DNA of 64,000 bases from Cytidiella melzeri (lineage: Eukaryota; Basidiomycota; Agaricomycetes; Polyporales; Irpicaceae): positions 44,860 to 108,859 of the forward strand of contig JABYQR010000138.1 in NCBI GenBank assembly GCA_022592445.1. The letters run 5' to 3'. The notes below the pieces were generated by a model that saw only the letters and a program-made list of their open reading frames with translations, was not told the origin of the DNA and did not search any database. The position numbers and the translations under genes are program-made. Positions 34,282 through 45,912 of the stretch are shown one piece after another; the stretch's first letter is position 1, and each line of letters begins with the position of its first letter.

Positions 34282-35654
34282 ATGGTCATCGCTATGCGAG
34301 CCAATGTCTTGCGAGTCGCTCGAGTTCGTGGCTTCACGTCTCGAGCAGTGAACGGCTTTGTGGGTGCCGTCGGGAACACGCCTCTCGTCAGTAGAAAAGA
34401 CAATCCTTGTTGCTTACTTACTGACAAATACCACAGATTCGCCTCAACAAATGGTCAGAGAAGACAGGCTGCAACATTGTCGGGAAGGCAGAGTTTCAGA
34501 ACCCTGGTGGTAGTGTCAAGGACAGGGCTGCTCTCGGTGTGATTCAGGATGCTGAACGACGGGGACTGTACGTACTATGTGGAATCCTCTTTCTTCTATC
34601 CAACTTATGAAGATGTTTGGCTACGAAGGCTGAAACCCGGGGGCACCGTAGTGGAGGGGACTGCAGGAAACACCGGTATCGGCCTCGCCCACGTCTGCAG
34701 GTCGAAAGGCTACAGATGCGTAATCTTCATGCCCAACACACAAGTGCGTCCATCTGTCTCTACGTCTGTTGCCATATGAAGTTTCTCATTGCATGTGTTG
34801 CACCGCAGAGTCAAGAGAAGATCGACCTTCTACGCATGCTCGGCGCAGAGGTACACCCTGTCCCAGCGGTCGCATACGAGAACCCGGCCAACTACAATCA
34901 CCAAGCACGAGATTTCGCAAAGGACCTGCCCAACGCGATCTGGACAGACCAGTTTGACAACACCGCGAACGCACAGGCTCACTACGGCTCCACTGGACCG
35001 GAGATCTGGGAGCAGACAGAGGGAAAGGTGGACGCATTCATATGCGCGACGGGAACAGGCGGGACGTTAGCTGGTACAGGGAGATTTCTGAAGGAAAAGA
35101 GTATGGGAAAGACGCAGGTGTGGCTAGCGGACCCGCCTGGCTCAGTATTGCACAGTTACCTAGAAAGTGGTGGCACGCTCAAGGACAGGTCTGGGAGCTC
35201 AATAACGGAAGGTGGGCATGAGAGCTCCGCAAGTTCCTGTATTCGCAAAAGGGTGCTGACATGCTTCATAGGCATTGGACAAGGACGGATCACCAACAAC
35301 CTGGGTATATTTGTCGAAAAGATTGACGGCTCACTACGTATCGAGGACGAGAAGTCAATAGCTATGGTTTACGACCTGCTGGACACAGAAGGCCTGTACC
35401 TCGGTGCGAGTTCAGCGCTCAACGTCGTTGCAGCCGTCGAGCTAGCGAAGAAGCTTGGTCCCGGTACGCCTTTCGCGACCCATCCTGCGTACACTCCGCT
35501 GATCATTACCGCGTAAGGCCATACAATAGCAACGATTTTGTGCGACGGAGCATACAGATACCAAAGTCGTCTTTTCTCGAACAAATGGCTTGAAGCCAAG
35601 GGACTAACAAGCGCGATACCTGAGCATCTCAAGAAATATGCTGTACTAGACTAG
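34282..35654 (+). CDS. Cysteine synthase (O-acetylserine/homoserine sulfhydrylase fold, PLP enzyme)
   Basis: Forms cysteine from an O-acetylated amino acid and sulfide, using pyridoxal phosphate. About six exons. The start ([20 protein letters not shown]) is Arg-rich and amphipathic, suggesting mitochondrial import; a second ATG is four codons in. Conserved blocks: [32 protein letters not shown] (PLP lysine), [12 protein letters not shown] (phosphate/substrate loop), [31 protein letters not shown], and a C-terminal [20 protein letters not shown]. Introns remove 34388-34437 and 34568-34629, among others. The final intron joins LGPG to [14 protein letters not shown]. The Gly-rich phosphate loop marks the eukaryotic mitochondrial CysK/Mcy1 type. 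Confidence 0.92.
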
Positions 35655-35801
35655 AGCCGCTAATTTTGGGACTTGCACTCTATCTATCGTTTTTACACCA
35701 TCCAGACACTAAAGACCAAGGCCAATGGGTATATTCAAGCACGTACAATGGGGTATCGTCCTTTACTTGTGATACAGATCCATAAGTACCAATACAGACA
35801 A

Positions 35802-38315
35802 TCATGGCGGTATATCAAGCTCATCCAGCGTCATATCACCCTCTCTATATTCCACTTCAGGTAACAAATCCATCCCCTTCACTGCGGTACTAGAGGACAA
35901 GTGGCTTTGTGCATTCGGACCTGCCATTGCGTTGAGGTTTTGGTTTGCCAGCGGAGCCCTTGTAATCCTGGTCACGAATGTTCGTGGTTTCACGTCTGCT
36001 GAAACAGCTACGGACTTGTAGAGCTCCAGTTCGCGACGTAGCTGGTCATTTTCGTTGATCACAGTCTCTTTTTCTCTGGTCGTCATCAAGAGTTTCTATG
36101 TAAAGGGGTTGGAGTAAGGCGAGAAGTCGTAATGGATTGGAATACACGACGTTACCTGCTTGAACTCGTGCAGCTCCTGCCGTATCTTGTCAACATACAT
36201 AATACGTTGTTGAGGGTTATTGTGACCCAGAATTTCAGCGTTGAACTTGCTCAACTTCTGCGCTTCGTCTTCTGCAAGGGCGTTCTTCCTCACAAGAGCA
36301 TCCACTTCGTCTATAATGTTGCAATACGCCTCGCGGTACTGTTCAGCTTCAGCGAGCTCTGTTATCAACCTATCCGGCGTTAGTCATTCCCCACTCGACC
36401 CAAACACAAAAACAGAAGACAACTCACCGGTCAAGCTCTTCGTTCAACGCCTGTTCGGTGGCTTTGCTCTGCTGGACAAGGCCCGCAAGACGCTGGTTGG
36501 CCTCTTTTTCCTGCTTCACCAGTTTCTGTGTCTTCGTTGCTTCCGCCTTCTTCTCTGCATGGGCAACCTCGAGTTGCTTCTTCAGCAACTCCTCTGTTGT
36601 GCGTGCAATGGCAAGCAAGGAAGTGGTTTCGACGAGCTGTGTCTCGGCGGTACCGCAATCCGCTCGTGCTGTCGAGAGCTGATTTGCTAGTTCTGTCGCC
36701 CGTCGGGTTGCGGCACTGATCTCGTTGTCGCGTTGGTCCACAAGGCTCCAAGCCTCGTCCACATGCTTGAGAAGGCACGTAGCGTGCAGAAGCAGCTGTT
36801 GACGACGAAGTTTGTCAAGTTCTCCCCAGATCTTGTCGTCCGCTTGTTGGGACGTTCGAATGACTGCTTCGGCTTCGTAGAACTCACGTCCTACGTTGAA
36901 CAGACTCATAGACAATTTGATATCGTCGCCAGCAAGGGTTTCCCGTTGCGAGAGCACAGACCCCAAGGTCGAGGCATAGTAAGCCAGCTGTTCCTCTACT
37001 TCACGCAATTGCGCTGTCAACAGAGCGTTCTGGTCTTGCGTATGTCGAACGATATTAGCGAGTTCCGTGACTTGACCGTTAGAATTCGCGGACTGGCGTT
37101 CCAGCTTGTTGACACGTAACCGAAGCACAAGCGACTCGTGCTTTACGCGTTCGTGGACTGCTTTCGACACGGTGTTGGACACCAAACGGCCATATTCTTG
37201 TGCCACGCTCGAAAGCATCACTCTATAATTTTCCAGCTCGATCAGGAGGTCTTCTTCCGTGTCTTCTGCTTGGCCCTTCAGCGCGGCAAGCGCAGCTCTA
37301 GCCCTTCCAATCTCGGCCATGGCGCTCGTAAGCTCACCCTGCAAAGCTTGACTCGTCGCACGCGCTTCCTGCACCTCTGAACTGACCCTGCCCTCGGTTT
37401 CCGCTAGCTTCGCCTCCACATTTTCCCTCATCTTCTTTCCAACAGCCAATGTCCTTTCCAATTCGGCAATTTTTCTCTCCTTTTCCCTCACCTCCTCCTT
37501 CCTCTTTGCCTCAAGGGCATGGATGGCCTTCTTCGCCTCCCCCGCCTCTCCCTGTTTCGACGCAAGCTGGGTCCGTTCATGCTCTGACACCCTCAGCTTC
37601 GCCCTCAAGTCTTTGATCTCTGACTGATCCGACAAATGAGTCTTCTTCAGCTCCTGTATCCTCGTGTCTTGAGCATCACCCTGCTTCTTGAGCTTCTCGA
37701 TCCGTTCGTTGCTCTCGCTATTGGATTTCTGGGCTCGAGCCAGCTCTAACTTCAGACGCTCAACTTCCGTTTGGTACTGGATACGTTATAGGCAGTTGAG
37801 AAATGAAAGAATGCGGTACACATTGGGAACACGCACTGATTTCTTGCTCTCTGCGTGCACTCGTTCCAGCTCCTCCACTTTCCTTTGCAACACAGCATAT
37901 CTATCACCTGAAGGTACCCTCATCTTATTGACAGTCGTTTTCCCGTCAAGCTTGTGATCCGCATTGTACGTGCCAGGTCCTGGTCGCCGTGAGTCAGCCT
38001 TACATCGCGACACTCGTTGCTATGGCCAGGACAGTGCTTACCTGGGACTTCCAATACCTTAGGCTCGATAAACCTATCCTGCTTCTCGAGGAAAGCACCA
38101 CGCTTGTATGCGTCGAATTCTGGGTCTTTGAAACGATATCAACACAGACACTTTCCATCCGAGCGCACAGTGGTGCGCACCCTGTGAGTCATACGTCCCA
38201 GGACCAGGAACTTCAGAAGCTAATCGGGGGTCATTGCTTATGCACAAGAACGGGACTTGAGTGAAAACAAGTACGTACGTTTTGAAGGAGGAAATCTTGA
38301 GCCCCGGCCGAACAT
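35802..38315 (-). CDS. HMMR/RHAMM-like coiled-coil protein
   Basis: About 740 aa. The N terminus (MFGRGSRFPPSKRTNDP, then EVPGPGTYDSQDPEFDAY and VPGPGTYNADHKLDG) matches the HMMR N-terminal pattern, including NDP and paired PGPGTY motifs. A very long coiled coil follows (ELERTLAVGKKMRENVEAKL, QLREVEEQLAYYASTL). Near the end the segment AEILGHNNPQQRIMYVDKIR resembles the conserved HMMR C-terminal module (LGHQN...KI). In animals HMMR binds microtubules and helps spindle assembly; a spindle role here is inference. The start was fixed by an exon that joins through the second of two overlapping GTAC donors. The gene lies downstream of, and in tandem with, the phospholipase gene. Confidence 0.75.
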
Positions 38316-38796
38316 TGTTGCAGTTGGAGTGAGTAGGAGGCTAGTAATATTGTTGCGCAATGTACACTGGTTACTAGCTATAAGTAGTAGGTCGACCAGG
38401 GCGACCCACTGCACTGTGCAGCGGAAGTTGGCTTTTCGCGCAAGCAAGAGTAAACAACGCGTCCCAATATTCAGATCACGTGACCGTGTCAAAGTCGCGG
38501 TGCACGGTGTTCGTGGCTTCGGTAAAGCGTACAAGCATGTAGTATGCACGGACAATTGCTTTCCTAGCGCATATCAACTGTTTGTTTCTCAAAATTAATG
38601 ACGAGTCTACGGAGGCGATAACTACACGTGCTGACTCAAACTCTAGGGTCCAAACGCTTATAATCCCCAATGTATGTGGAAAGAATCTACGACATTGGCT
38701 CTGAGAGCTGTCCTACACCCCCAAAAAAAGAAGAAACAAAAAGCTGCAACACTCGGCGTCCGGGCACTCTCCCACTCACATATTCTTATCGCCAAC

Positions 38797-41559
38797 TCAT
38801 GTCCCGACCGGCGACCCAATCTTCTCGTCCTCAGTACCGTTAAAATCCGAATGCCCCAAGACACTGCTTCTATGATCCACCAAGATACTCCTCGGATCCG
38901 CATCGCCATAGCGAACAGGCATAGGTGAGGTATCCCTCGACACTGTCAACGGCGACGACGACGACGACGACGGCCCGCGCGAGTACCTATAGCTGCTCCT
39001 CCTGTTATCACCAGCAGTCTCAAGCTCCATCTGATTCGTCGACGTCCTAAAATCCATCTCCTCCGCATATGGATCGAAGACCTTCGTTTTCACCCAAGGC
39101 CCTTCGAGCAAGAGGTCCACCTTCTGGTAGCGCGCATGTCGGTCTCGTCGCTTCCTTCTCCATATCCTAAGAATGATGTCAGTAACTCCGTCCAACAAAA
39201 CGCAGAAAAGACCAGAACTCACAGCCATCCAATGATTGCCGCGACAGCTACAGCGAACAACACTACAGCAACGATGAACGCAATCTTATGGTCCGAAAAA
39301 AACTTGGTCACCGCCGCGATCCCCGTCGGGTCTGGGTCCACGAAATTGAGCTTCCGCCCGACAACCAATGCCCCGTTAGGCGGGTGTGCTGGATCGAAGC
39401 AGTATCTTGTGAAGCATTTTGCGCAAACTTGTGATCGCGGGATCGGGGGCGTTGCTTTGAAGCGGGCTCGATCGACGGCGGCGCATTGGAGGCAGACGCC
39501 CCATTGCGGGTCAGGCAGCGTGGCGTTCTCGAGGAACCCGCCAATGGTGTTGGCGTGGGATTGATCCATGAAAAGACGGCTGTGTTTGAGAGTGTATTGG
39601 ATCTGGAAGGTAGCGGTGCTGCGATGCGTGGGTCAATAGCGGCAGTGAATGGATGAGATGGATAACTCACTTTGTGACAGGGTCGTCGCCGTTCAGGGGA
39701 GGCGAATTGGGCAGATACAATACCAAAGGGTACTCAGGTGGATTCTGCGTTGGATTGCAACCAAACAACGTCGGTCGCCTGCGAGTGCCTGTGGAGATGT
39801 ATTCGTCGGGGGTGGTAGGTGCAGGCGGGAAAGCTTGGTGGCTTGTGTTCAGAATACTGGACAACCTGGCGGCAGTGAACACAAGAGAGCTTCCACTAGA
39901 GAGGCATTGCACCGTGTGATGAGTTGATTCACATATGTTATCAAACGAATACGCACTTGGGCCAAGCCTGAGCATCGTCTTGGCTGCTGTCAATAGCCAC
40001 GACCATATCCATACCGCGAGCTTTGACGAACAGCGGTCCAAAGGGCACGTTCTCTGCATTAGACGAACCGTCGATCAGCTCTAGCCACTTTGAGCCAGAG
40101 TCCTCAAAAGTATCGTTCTTAACACCATGAAATGGCTGTAATAGACCGCATGTAGTAACTCAGACCCGAAGCCTGGTAAGGAAGTGGGGTCAACGCACGT
40201 TAGGCCAGTTAGCAACATCTTCCGCTCTGGAGCGAGTAGACTGAAGCATCCTTTGCAACGTATACAGCAAAGCTTGGCCATCTTTTCCAAACGAGCTGAT
40301 CTTATTATTCGCGAAGTCCAGGATTTGCTATACAACCTATCAGCTCAATCTCCCTTCAACTCGCACGACGCACGTACGTTAAAGAGACTGGCGCTAGTTC
40401 CCATCATGTAACCTGCCTGATCGAAAGCCGTTACGCAAGAGGTATCGTTATCCGGCACCCCATTAGTGAGATGTGTGCCCGCATATGTCATGTTCATCAT
40501 CGCCGATAAGTTTGGGTCCCAAGATCCAAACTCCAGCGGCGTGATCTCGTACACGACTGGTTCGGGGGACAGCGCCGTCGTCAAGTTTGACCCGACAGGT
40601 CGGGAATCGGCCATGAGGATCGGAAAGGGTAGCAGCTGTTGCTGGTAGGAAGGAATCGACGGGATGTGAGACCAAAGTTGGCCTGCGCCATGTCCGGTGA
40701 GATTGGTGAAGAAGTTGTCTCGTGTGGTCTGGTTGAGGAAGTGGTAGGAGATCATGCGCGACCAGGGGTCCGTGATACTAGTATCGCTGTGTTCGGTAGA
40801 AGGGTTACTATAGCATGTGGCGAGAAAGACAGATATCCAATGCTCACATCCATTTGTCGGCTTTCGCGACGACACTCCATAGGATACTGCCGAAAAAGTA
40901 CTGATTGTCGTCAGTGAACAGGTCAAGGCCGTCCGGTGCGGCGAGGTCGTTGTCCAATATCCAGCCGGATAGTTGATCATTTCCAAAAACGAGATCTTCC
41001 ATTGTAGGGAAGTCGTTAAAAACAAGCGACCCCGTTACCCATGACCCTCCTGTTGTTATTCGTCAGGACGTCTGCTTTGAGGCCAATAGAGCCCGATTAA
41101 CGCACCTGAGAGTCCCGCCAAGTACGATGTCACCTGCAATAGACCTCCTGTACCAGCTTGTTTTGCAGAGTCGTTTCGTGCGTCAAGGCCGGACAACACG
41201 CCGGCACCAAACTGCGCAGCTTTGAGACCCCCGCCGCTGATGCCGATGGCGATTTTTGCGCTATTGTTCTGAAAGAATGCGGCAGTGGACTTGTTGTAGC
41301 CTATGCTCGAGCCGTCGCCGATCCAGTCCACCCAAGCCTGTGGGAAGACATGCTGCAGTCGTGATTCGACGTATTGAGCTTCGTTGGGATGCAAAGTTTG
41401 ATTTTCGGGGGTGAACAAGCGTATGAGCGGATTTACTGTGACATCGGGACAGGACTGGTTGACGTTGGGAGCGTAGTCCTGAGGAGACCCTTCGGTCTGC
41501 GCGAGTACGGCAAGAACGAGGGAGAGCAAGCTGGTGGGCAGAGCGAGCGACGTGCGCAT
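38797..41559 (-). CDS. Membrane-anchored phospholipase B / lysophospholipase
   Basis: Cleaves acyl chains from (lyso)phospholipids. A signal peptide (MRTSLALPTSLLSLVLAVLA) is followed by a PLA2-type catalytic region. This has the oxyanion motif IGISGGGLKAAQ, the nucleophile in LAGLSGGSW (across an intron) and the catalytic Asp in LELIDGSSNAENVPFGPL. N-glycosylation sequons are frequent (NQS, NQT, NNS, NDS). After a Cys-rich end (GVCLQCAAVD...VCAKCFTRYC) a transmembrane helix (IAFIVAVVLFAVAVAAIIGW) leads to a basic stop-transfer (RRKRRDRHARYQK) and a cytoplasmic tail of over 100 residues with a Ser repeat from a CGT/GAC microsatellite. Fungal PLBs are usually secreted or GPI-anchored. The oxyanion Arg is Lys here. 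About eight exons. Confidence 0.9.
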
Positions 41560-42330
41560 GCTGCCGGAGAAGAGGAAGGAGAAGGTGGGAGAGCTGGGAG
41601 AGGGCGTGTGGGCAACGTCAAAGTCATATAGTAGCAGGCTGATTGTCCGTATACACGAAATGCAACCATAAGCCAATCCCCTTTGACCCCTGCCGTATTT
41701 GACCCCGAGCTCATGGTGTTTGGGTGCGTAGAGACTGTGCGATGCAGACACTGCAGAGCCTCTTGCTCGAAGGTTGGCGTGCTCGCTCGGCCGTAGCGGA
41801 ACAAGAGACCTCAAGAGCTGTGCATCCACAGGCTTCGTAGGCGCGCACAGGCTCACGCAGTTGCCAGCTGCCAGTTTGCTTTCCTTCTCTACTCATAGCT
41901 CTGAGACAGCACGCGTTCATCTGTAGGCTCTCGAGAGCACTCGTGTATGCCTGTATACGCTTCTAAAGCGTATGTACTGCATGATTTGTCGATGTCTCTC
42001 AAGTCTCGGAAAATAACATCTGCCTGTGCCGTATGCTGTGCCAGCTGCAACTGCAGATCTTCCGGAACAACTCGAGAGTATACTGAAGGCCTCACGCAGG
42101 TTGTAACGCACAACTGACCCGAGCGAAAACAGCAAGGCTACACCTGTATATCAAGTAAACGTCGGTATAGGTTTAAACACTGTACACAATGAATAAATTA
42201 TTTATACAGCACGGAGCGGCCCGGGATCCGGCCCGAATTGACCGGGAACAACGCGACCTCGCGCGACGCGTCGTGTCACAGACTCACACTGTCACCCCTC
42301 TCCTCCATCCAATTCTTCCGTCCGACGGTC
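41560..42330. promoter_or_regulatory. Divergent intergenic region, phospholipase B / TPP1-like gene
   Basis: 770 bp between two divergent starts. It contains no recognisable gene; the open frames here are short. It presumably holds both promoters. Confidence 0.4.
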
Positions 42331-45300
42331 ATGTCAAAATCTCTCTCGTCTCCGTGGATCCTCCAATACCTGCTCGACATTGCAGTCACCCATGGTGGCG
42401 ATCTTCCTAGTGTTCCTTTATACCCTTCAAACCGAAAGGTCCAGCTTATCAAGGTACGTCTCAACCAGACCTTTGCCCGCGACGACATTGACAGACCCTG
42501 CTCAGTTCTTGACACACCAAACACGTGGAGAAAGCGGTTGGATATGGGCGCGGATATCCGACTCGTTATACTCCATCCCCGTGCGGTTCAGCAAGACATC
42601 AATGGAAGTCTACAAACGGTATCTGCATTCGCTCATCTCACCCAGTTCGACCGCTCAGGCGCTTTCTCCACGTTTTTGCAAGGGACCCACAGTTTGGTGA
42701 AACCCTCATTCACGAATGGAAGACAGCCTTCATAACTATCAAGAACTTTCATCCGAGGTGCGCTCGGATTGCCCTGGGTCCGACAAACCAGGGAATGTCC
42801 TCCAGCGAGCACGTTTTTCTTGATGTTCATGAATTTGAAGTCAAGGCCGCGCTTGGTGAGCAGACGTGGGGAAAGCCTGTAGACGTGGAGCTGCACAAAG
42901 ACATAAAGTTGTGGGTGGAAGGGCTGAGAGAAGGTGGTGGTCAGGGGTAAATACAAACAATTCTCCCTACCCTCTATATTCACGTCTGCCTTTAGGAATG
43001 TCCTCAAGATGCAAAAGCTTGAACAAGACGCTGCACAAAACGCCATTGCACAAAACTCACGACCAGTCAATGTCCAGTCGACAATTCGTCATTCACTTGG
43101 GCCCGTACAATCAAAACGCACTCGAGACCGACTGCAAACGCAAGCACAGGTCGAATTTATCCGGGGCGAGGATGGCCATGTTGAGAGGAGAGAACGCCAT
43201 AGAAACATTCGAGTAAGCTTACAACATTGTGTACGTCCCTGTTGCTGATCTTTTGCCAAAACAAACCCTCTAGCTTTTACATATAAAGTGCACGAGGGCT
43301 CAGCTGTTGCCGTGTCTTTCGATATCTGGTAAATGACAGCTTGATCTACATTTTGGCTATACTGACCTTCCTTTCAGAGTTAGCGGACCCTTCTCTTCTC
43401 ACTGAAGCTCCCGTCAAGCCAACTGTGCCAGGGACACCGGAACGGCCTAAGCGTGAGCTAACTTCTTCTCTCGCATTCTGATCTACCGTGTCTGAAGAAG
43501 GCTGCAGGACGCAGTGCATTGAATCTCTCTTCTCCTGCTGACGATACTTCAGATCCAGAACACCCGACGACCCCGACCGACTGGTCGCCATCACAGCACG
43601 ACGCCCGGGAATCGACACCTCCTTCACCAGTAGATAGCCTTTCGGGACGGAACTCACATGCCGCCGATGATGATGGCGATATTGACGAGCCACCGAAGTA
43701 TGGTGTGCCAACTTCTTCGCCGGCTCGAGCAAGTCCCATGCAGGTGGATGATGCCGGGCTGTCGTCACAGCCAGCAATTGAAGAAACCCATTCATGCGAG
43801 ACAGAAGCTGATTCGCAGAACACCCGCCACGGCACTGGCCTGGTATCCAACATAACGCTATCTCTACCTGCTCCCACTCCAGCCCAGCGCCCTAAACTGA
43901 TACCTCAGTCGTCTGACAATGGCACAATATCACTCCGTTCCACCATGATATCCCAAAATGCACTGAACTCGTCGCCCCTTCCACCGATGAACCCTGCGAG
44001 GAGAATTGTGCAAGGCGCGGAGGAGATGTGCGTGCTTACAGGCCCTGAAAGGGTCCTCGTTTCGAGCTCATCGGCTGCTTTTCACGGACTTGGACAACTC
44101 CCCAGCTCGAACTCGCCGTCTGTGCTCACTGGCCCTGGAAGGATCCTTGTAGCCAACTCGGACACATCGGGCACAGCATCACATTCGCAGCCATCTCAAC
44201 CCCTACTACCTCAGCTGCAAGAGGGCCTGCGAAAGCCACGCTCACAGATACAAAGCCAACCTCCTCCGGACGTCACTTCTCTCTCGCTTCCCCGGCCGAC
44301 TCCAAGCTTAGCCGAGCCGGACTCGCAGCCGCAAGAAGCACCGTTGGCTCAGTCGCTGGAGTACACATCTCAGTCTCAGCTCAAGTTGGATGACGCAGCA
44401 AAGCTTCGAGGGACATCAAATGGGCCCGAGTCTCTTGTAGCTGAAGTCAAGGTGCCTTGTTCACCGCACTTGGGCTCTGTGTCGGTGCCGGTGGAAGCTG
44501 AGGGTGCTGAGAACACGGTCGGAGATGCTCACGATGCGCCTGCTGAGGAAAAAGGACATCTTTCCGAGCGTTTCTTTGAGGAGGATGAGATGGACGTCGA
44601 TGACACCCTGGTGTCTCTCGACGAGGCCTACGTTCGGGAGGTGAATGAGACGGGTAGCAGCAACGATGGGGGGGATGCCGTGGAAGAGCATTTGCTGGAT
44701 GATCAATCCGAGGATGAAGTCGACGAGTTGGTATCCTCCGATGGAGGGCCGGTAGATGATGTTATCGTTGCAGGCAAATATGCAACGGCCTCACCTCCTG
44801 CTGTTGACGTTGGTGTCAAATCGCATGGACCTTCGACATTGAAAGAAAAACCTCGACCTGCAGCAGGCATTCGCTCAAAACATGGCCGATATCCCTCGCG
44901 ACGGTCTCCTCCGGGTTGCAGCTCACCAATATCACGGACACCCTCTTTACCCTCAGAACCGGATGTCTTCATGGACGAAGAGTCGCTCTCGGCACATGTT
45001 CAGTCAGCTGTTCAGGACAGTGTACCATCACAGCACAAAGCTCCTGTCAAACCCCAGGCTGATGTTGTAACCGGAGCATCATCTTCATCTCTCAAACCTC
45101 GGCGATCCTCTGGCATTCAGGCTAATGCTGAAGCTGGGCCGTCCACGGTCACCACCTCCGGGTCGTCCAAGGCTGTCTCTAAGAGGCAGCTCAAACCGAG
45201 CGGCAAATTCCTCTTCCATGACCCCGTGGCGTGGGCCGCTCCAAGCTTCCTCCAAAGTCGCAGCAAAGCCAAGGGACCAGAGCCGAAACCAACAGCGACC

Positions 45301-45912
45301 GCCCTGCCCACCCGCGCCGAGGACCGCGAGCTGAAAAGAAAGAGACTGGCCGACGAAGAAGCTCATGTAGCACGTGTCGAGCAGCGCCCGAGCAAGAAAG
45401 CGAAGATGAATCATGCAGAGACACCGCCTCCTCAGCGTTCTCCGTCGAATAGGAAGCAGGTCCCTGCACGTCCGACGACAGGACGCGACCATCCCACCAA
45501 ACTTCCAGAACTTGCGAAGAGCCACTCTCTGACGTCTACCGTCTCGAGAATCAGGCATATTGATCTCACGAGGGAATCCTCCGAAGCGTCTTCTATCTCC
45601 TTTAGCAAGTCGAGGAGGCGGAGGAGGAATAAGACGAAGGCCGAAGAGGCCTTTATCCGTACGTATAGTGAACCGGGGCGCAAAGCAGATGAACAGTCAG
45701 AGAGTCAAATAGCCGGCAGCAGCAATACGAGTTCGCGTCCTGTGGTGCCGGAGGAACGCAATGAACCGCCCGTGGTGCGGAGGTTGAAGCTGGGGGGGTA
45801 CAAGTTGAACTTGGACTTTGGGACGGCAGACGGTCCAGGTCCGGTCACTTGGCAGGTGTTGAGGGAGACTCTGCAGGCTGTGCAGCGGAGGAGGGAGAGT
45901 GAAGGTGCATGA
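42331..45912 (+). CDS. Probable telomere protein with TPP1/Tpz1-type OB fold
   Basis: About 1,080 aa from seven or so exons. The N-terminal domain starts SKSLSSPWILQYLLDIA. It continues with the strand-like segments IWARISDSLYSIPVRFS, YKRRFLHVFARDP and TAFITIKNFHPRCARIALG, then HVFLDVHEFEVKAALGEQ and DIKLWVEGL. The PWI start and the order of strands resemble the OB fold of shelterin TPP1 and fission-yeast Tpz1. The rest is Ser/Pro/acidic and disordered. It includes a near-duplicated motif (LTGPERVLVSS, LTGPGRILVANS) and a short conserved-looking C terminus (RRLKLGGYKLNLDFG). If correct, it would cap chromosome ends and recruit telomerase. The fold match is from memory of the pattern and needs a profile search. 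Confidence 0.5.

Noticed and set aside
38950..38975. GAC/CGT microsatellite as a separate feature
   Set aside because: It is simply the codon repeat encoding a Ser run in the phospholipase tail.
43458..43877. Minus-strand open frame opposite the TPP1-like gene
   Set aside because: It overlaps a long, well-supported coding exon and has no recognisable motif, so it is an antisense shadow.
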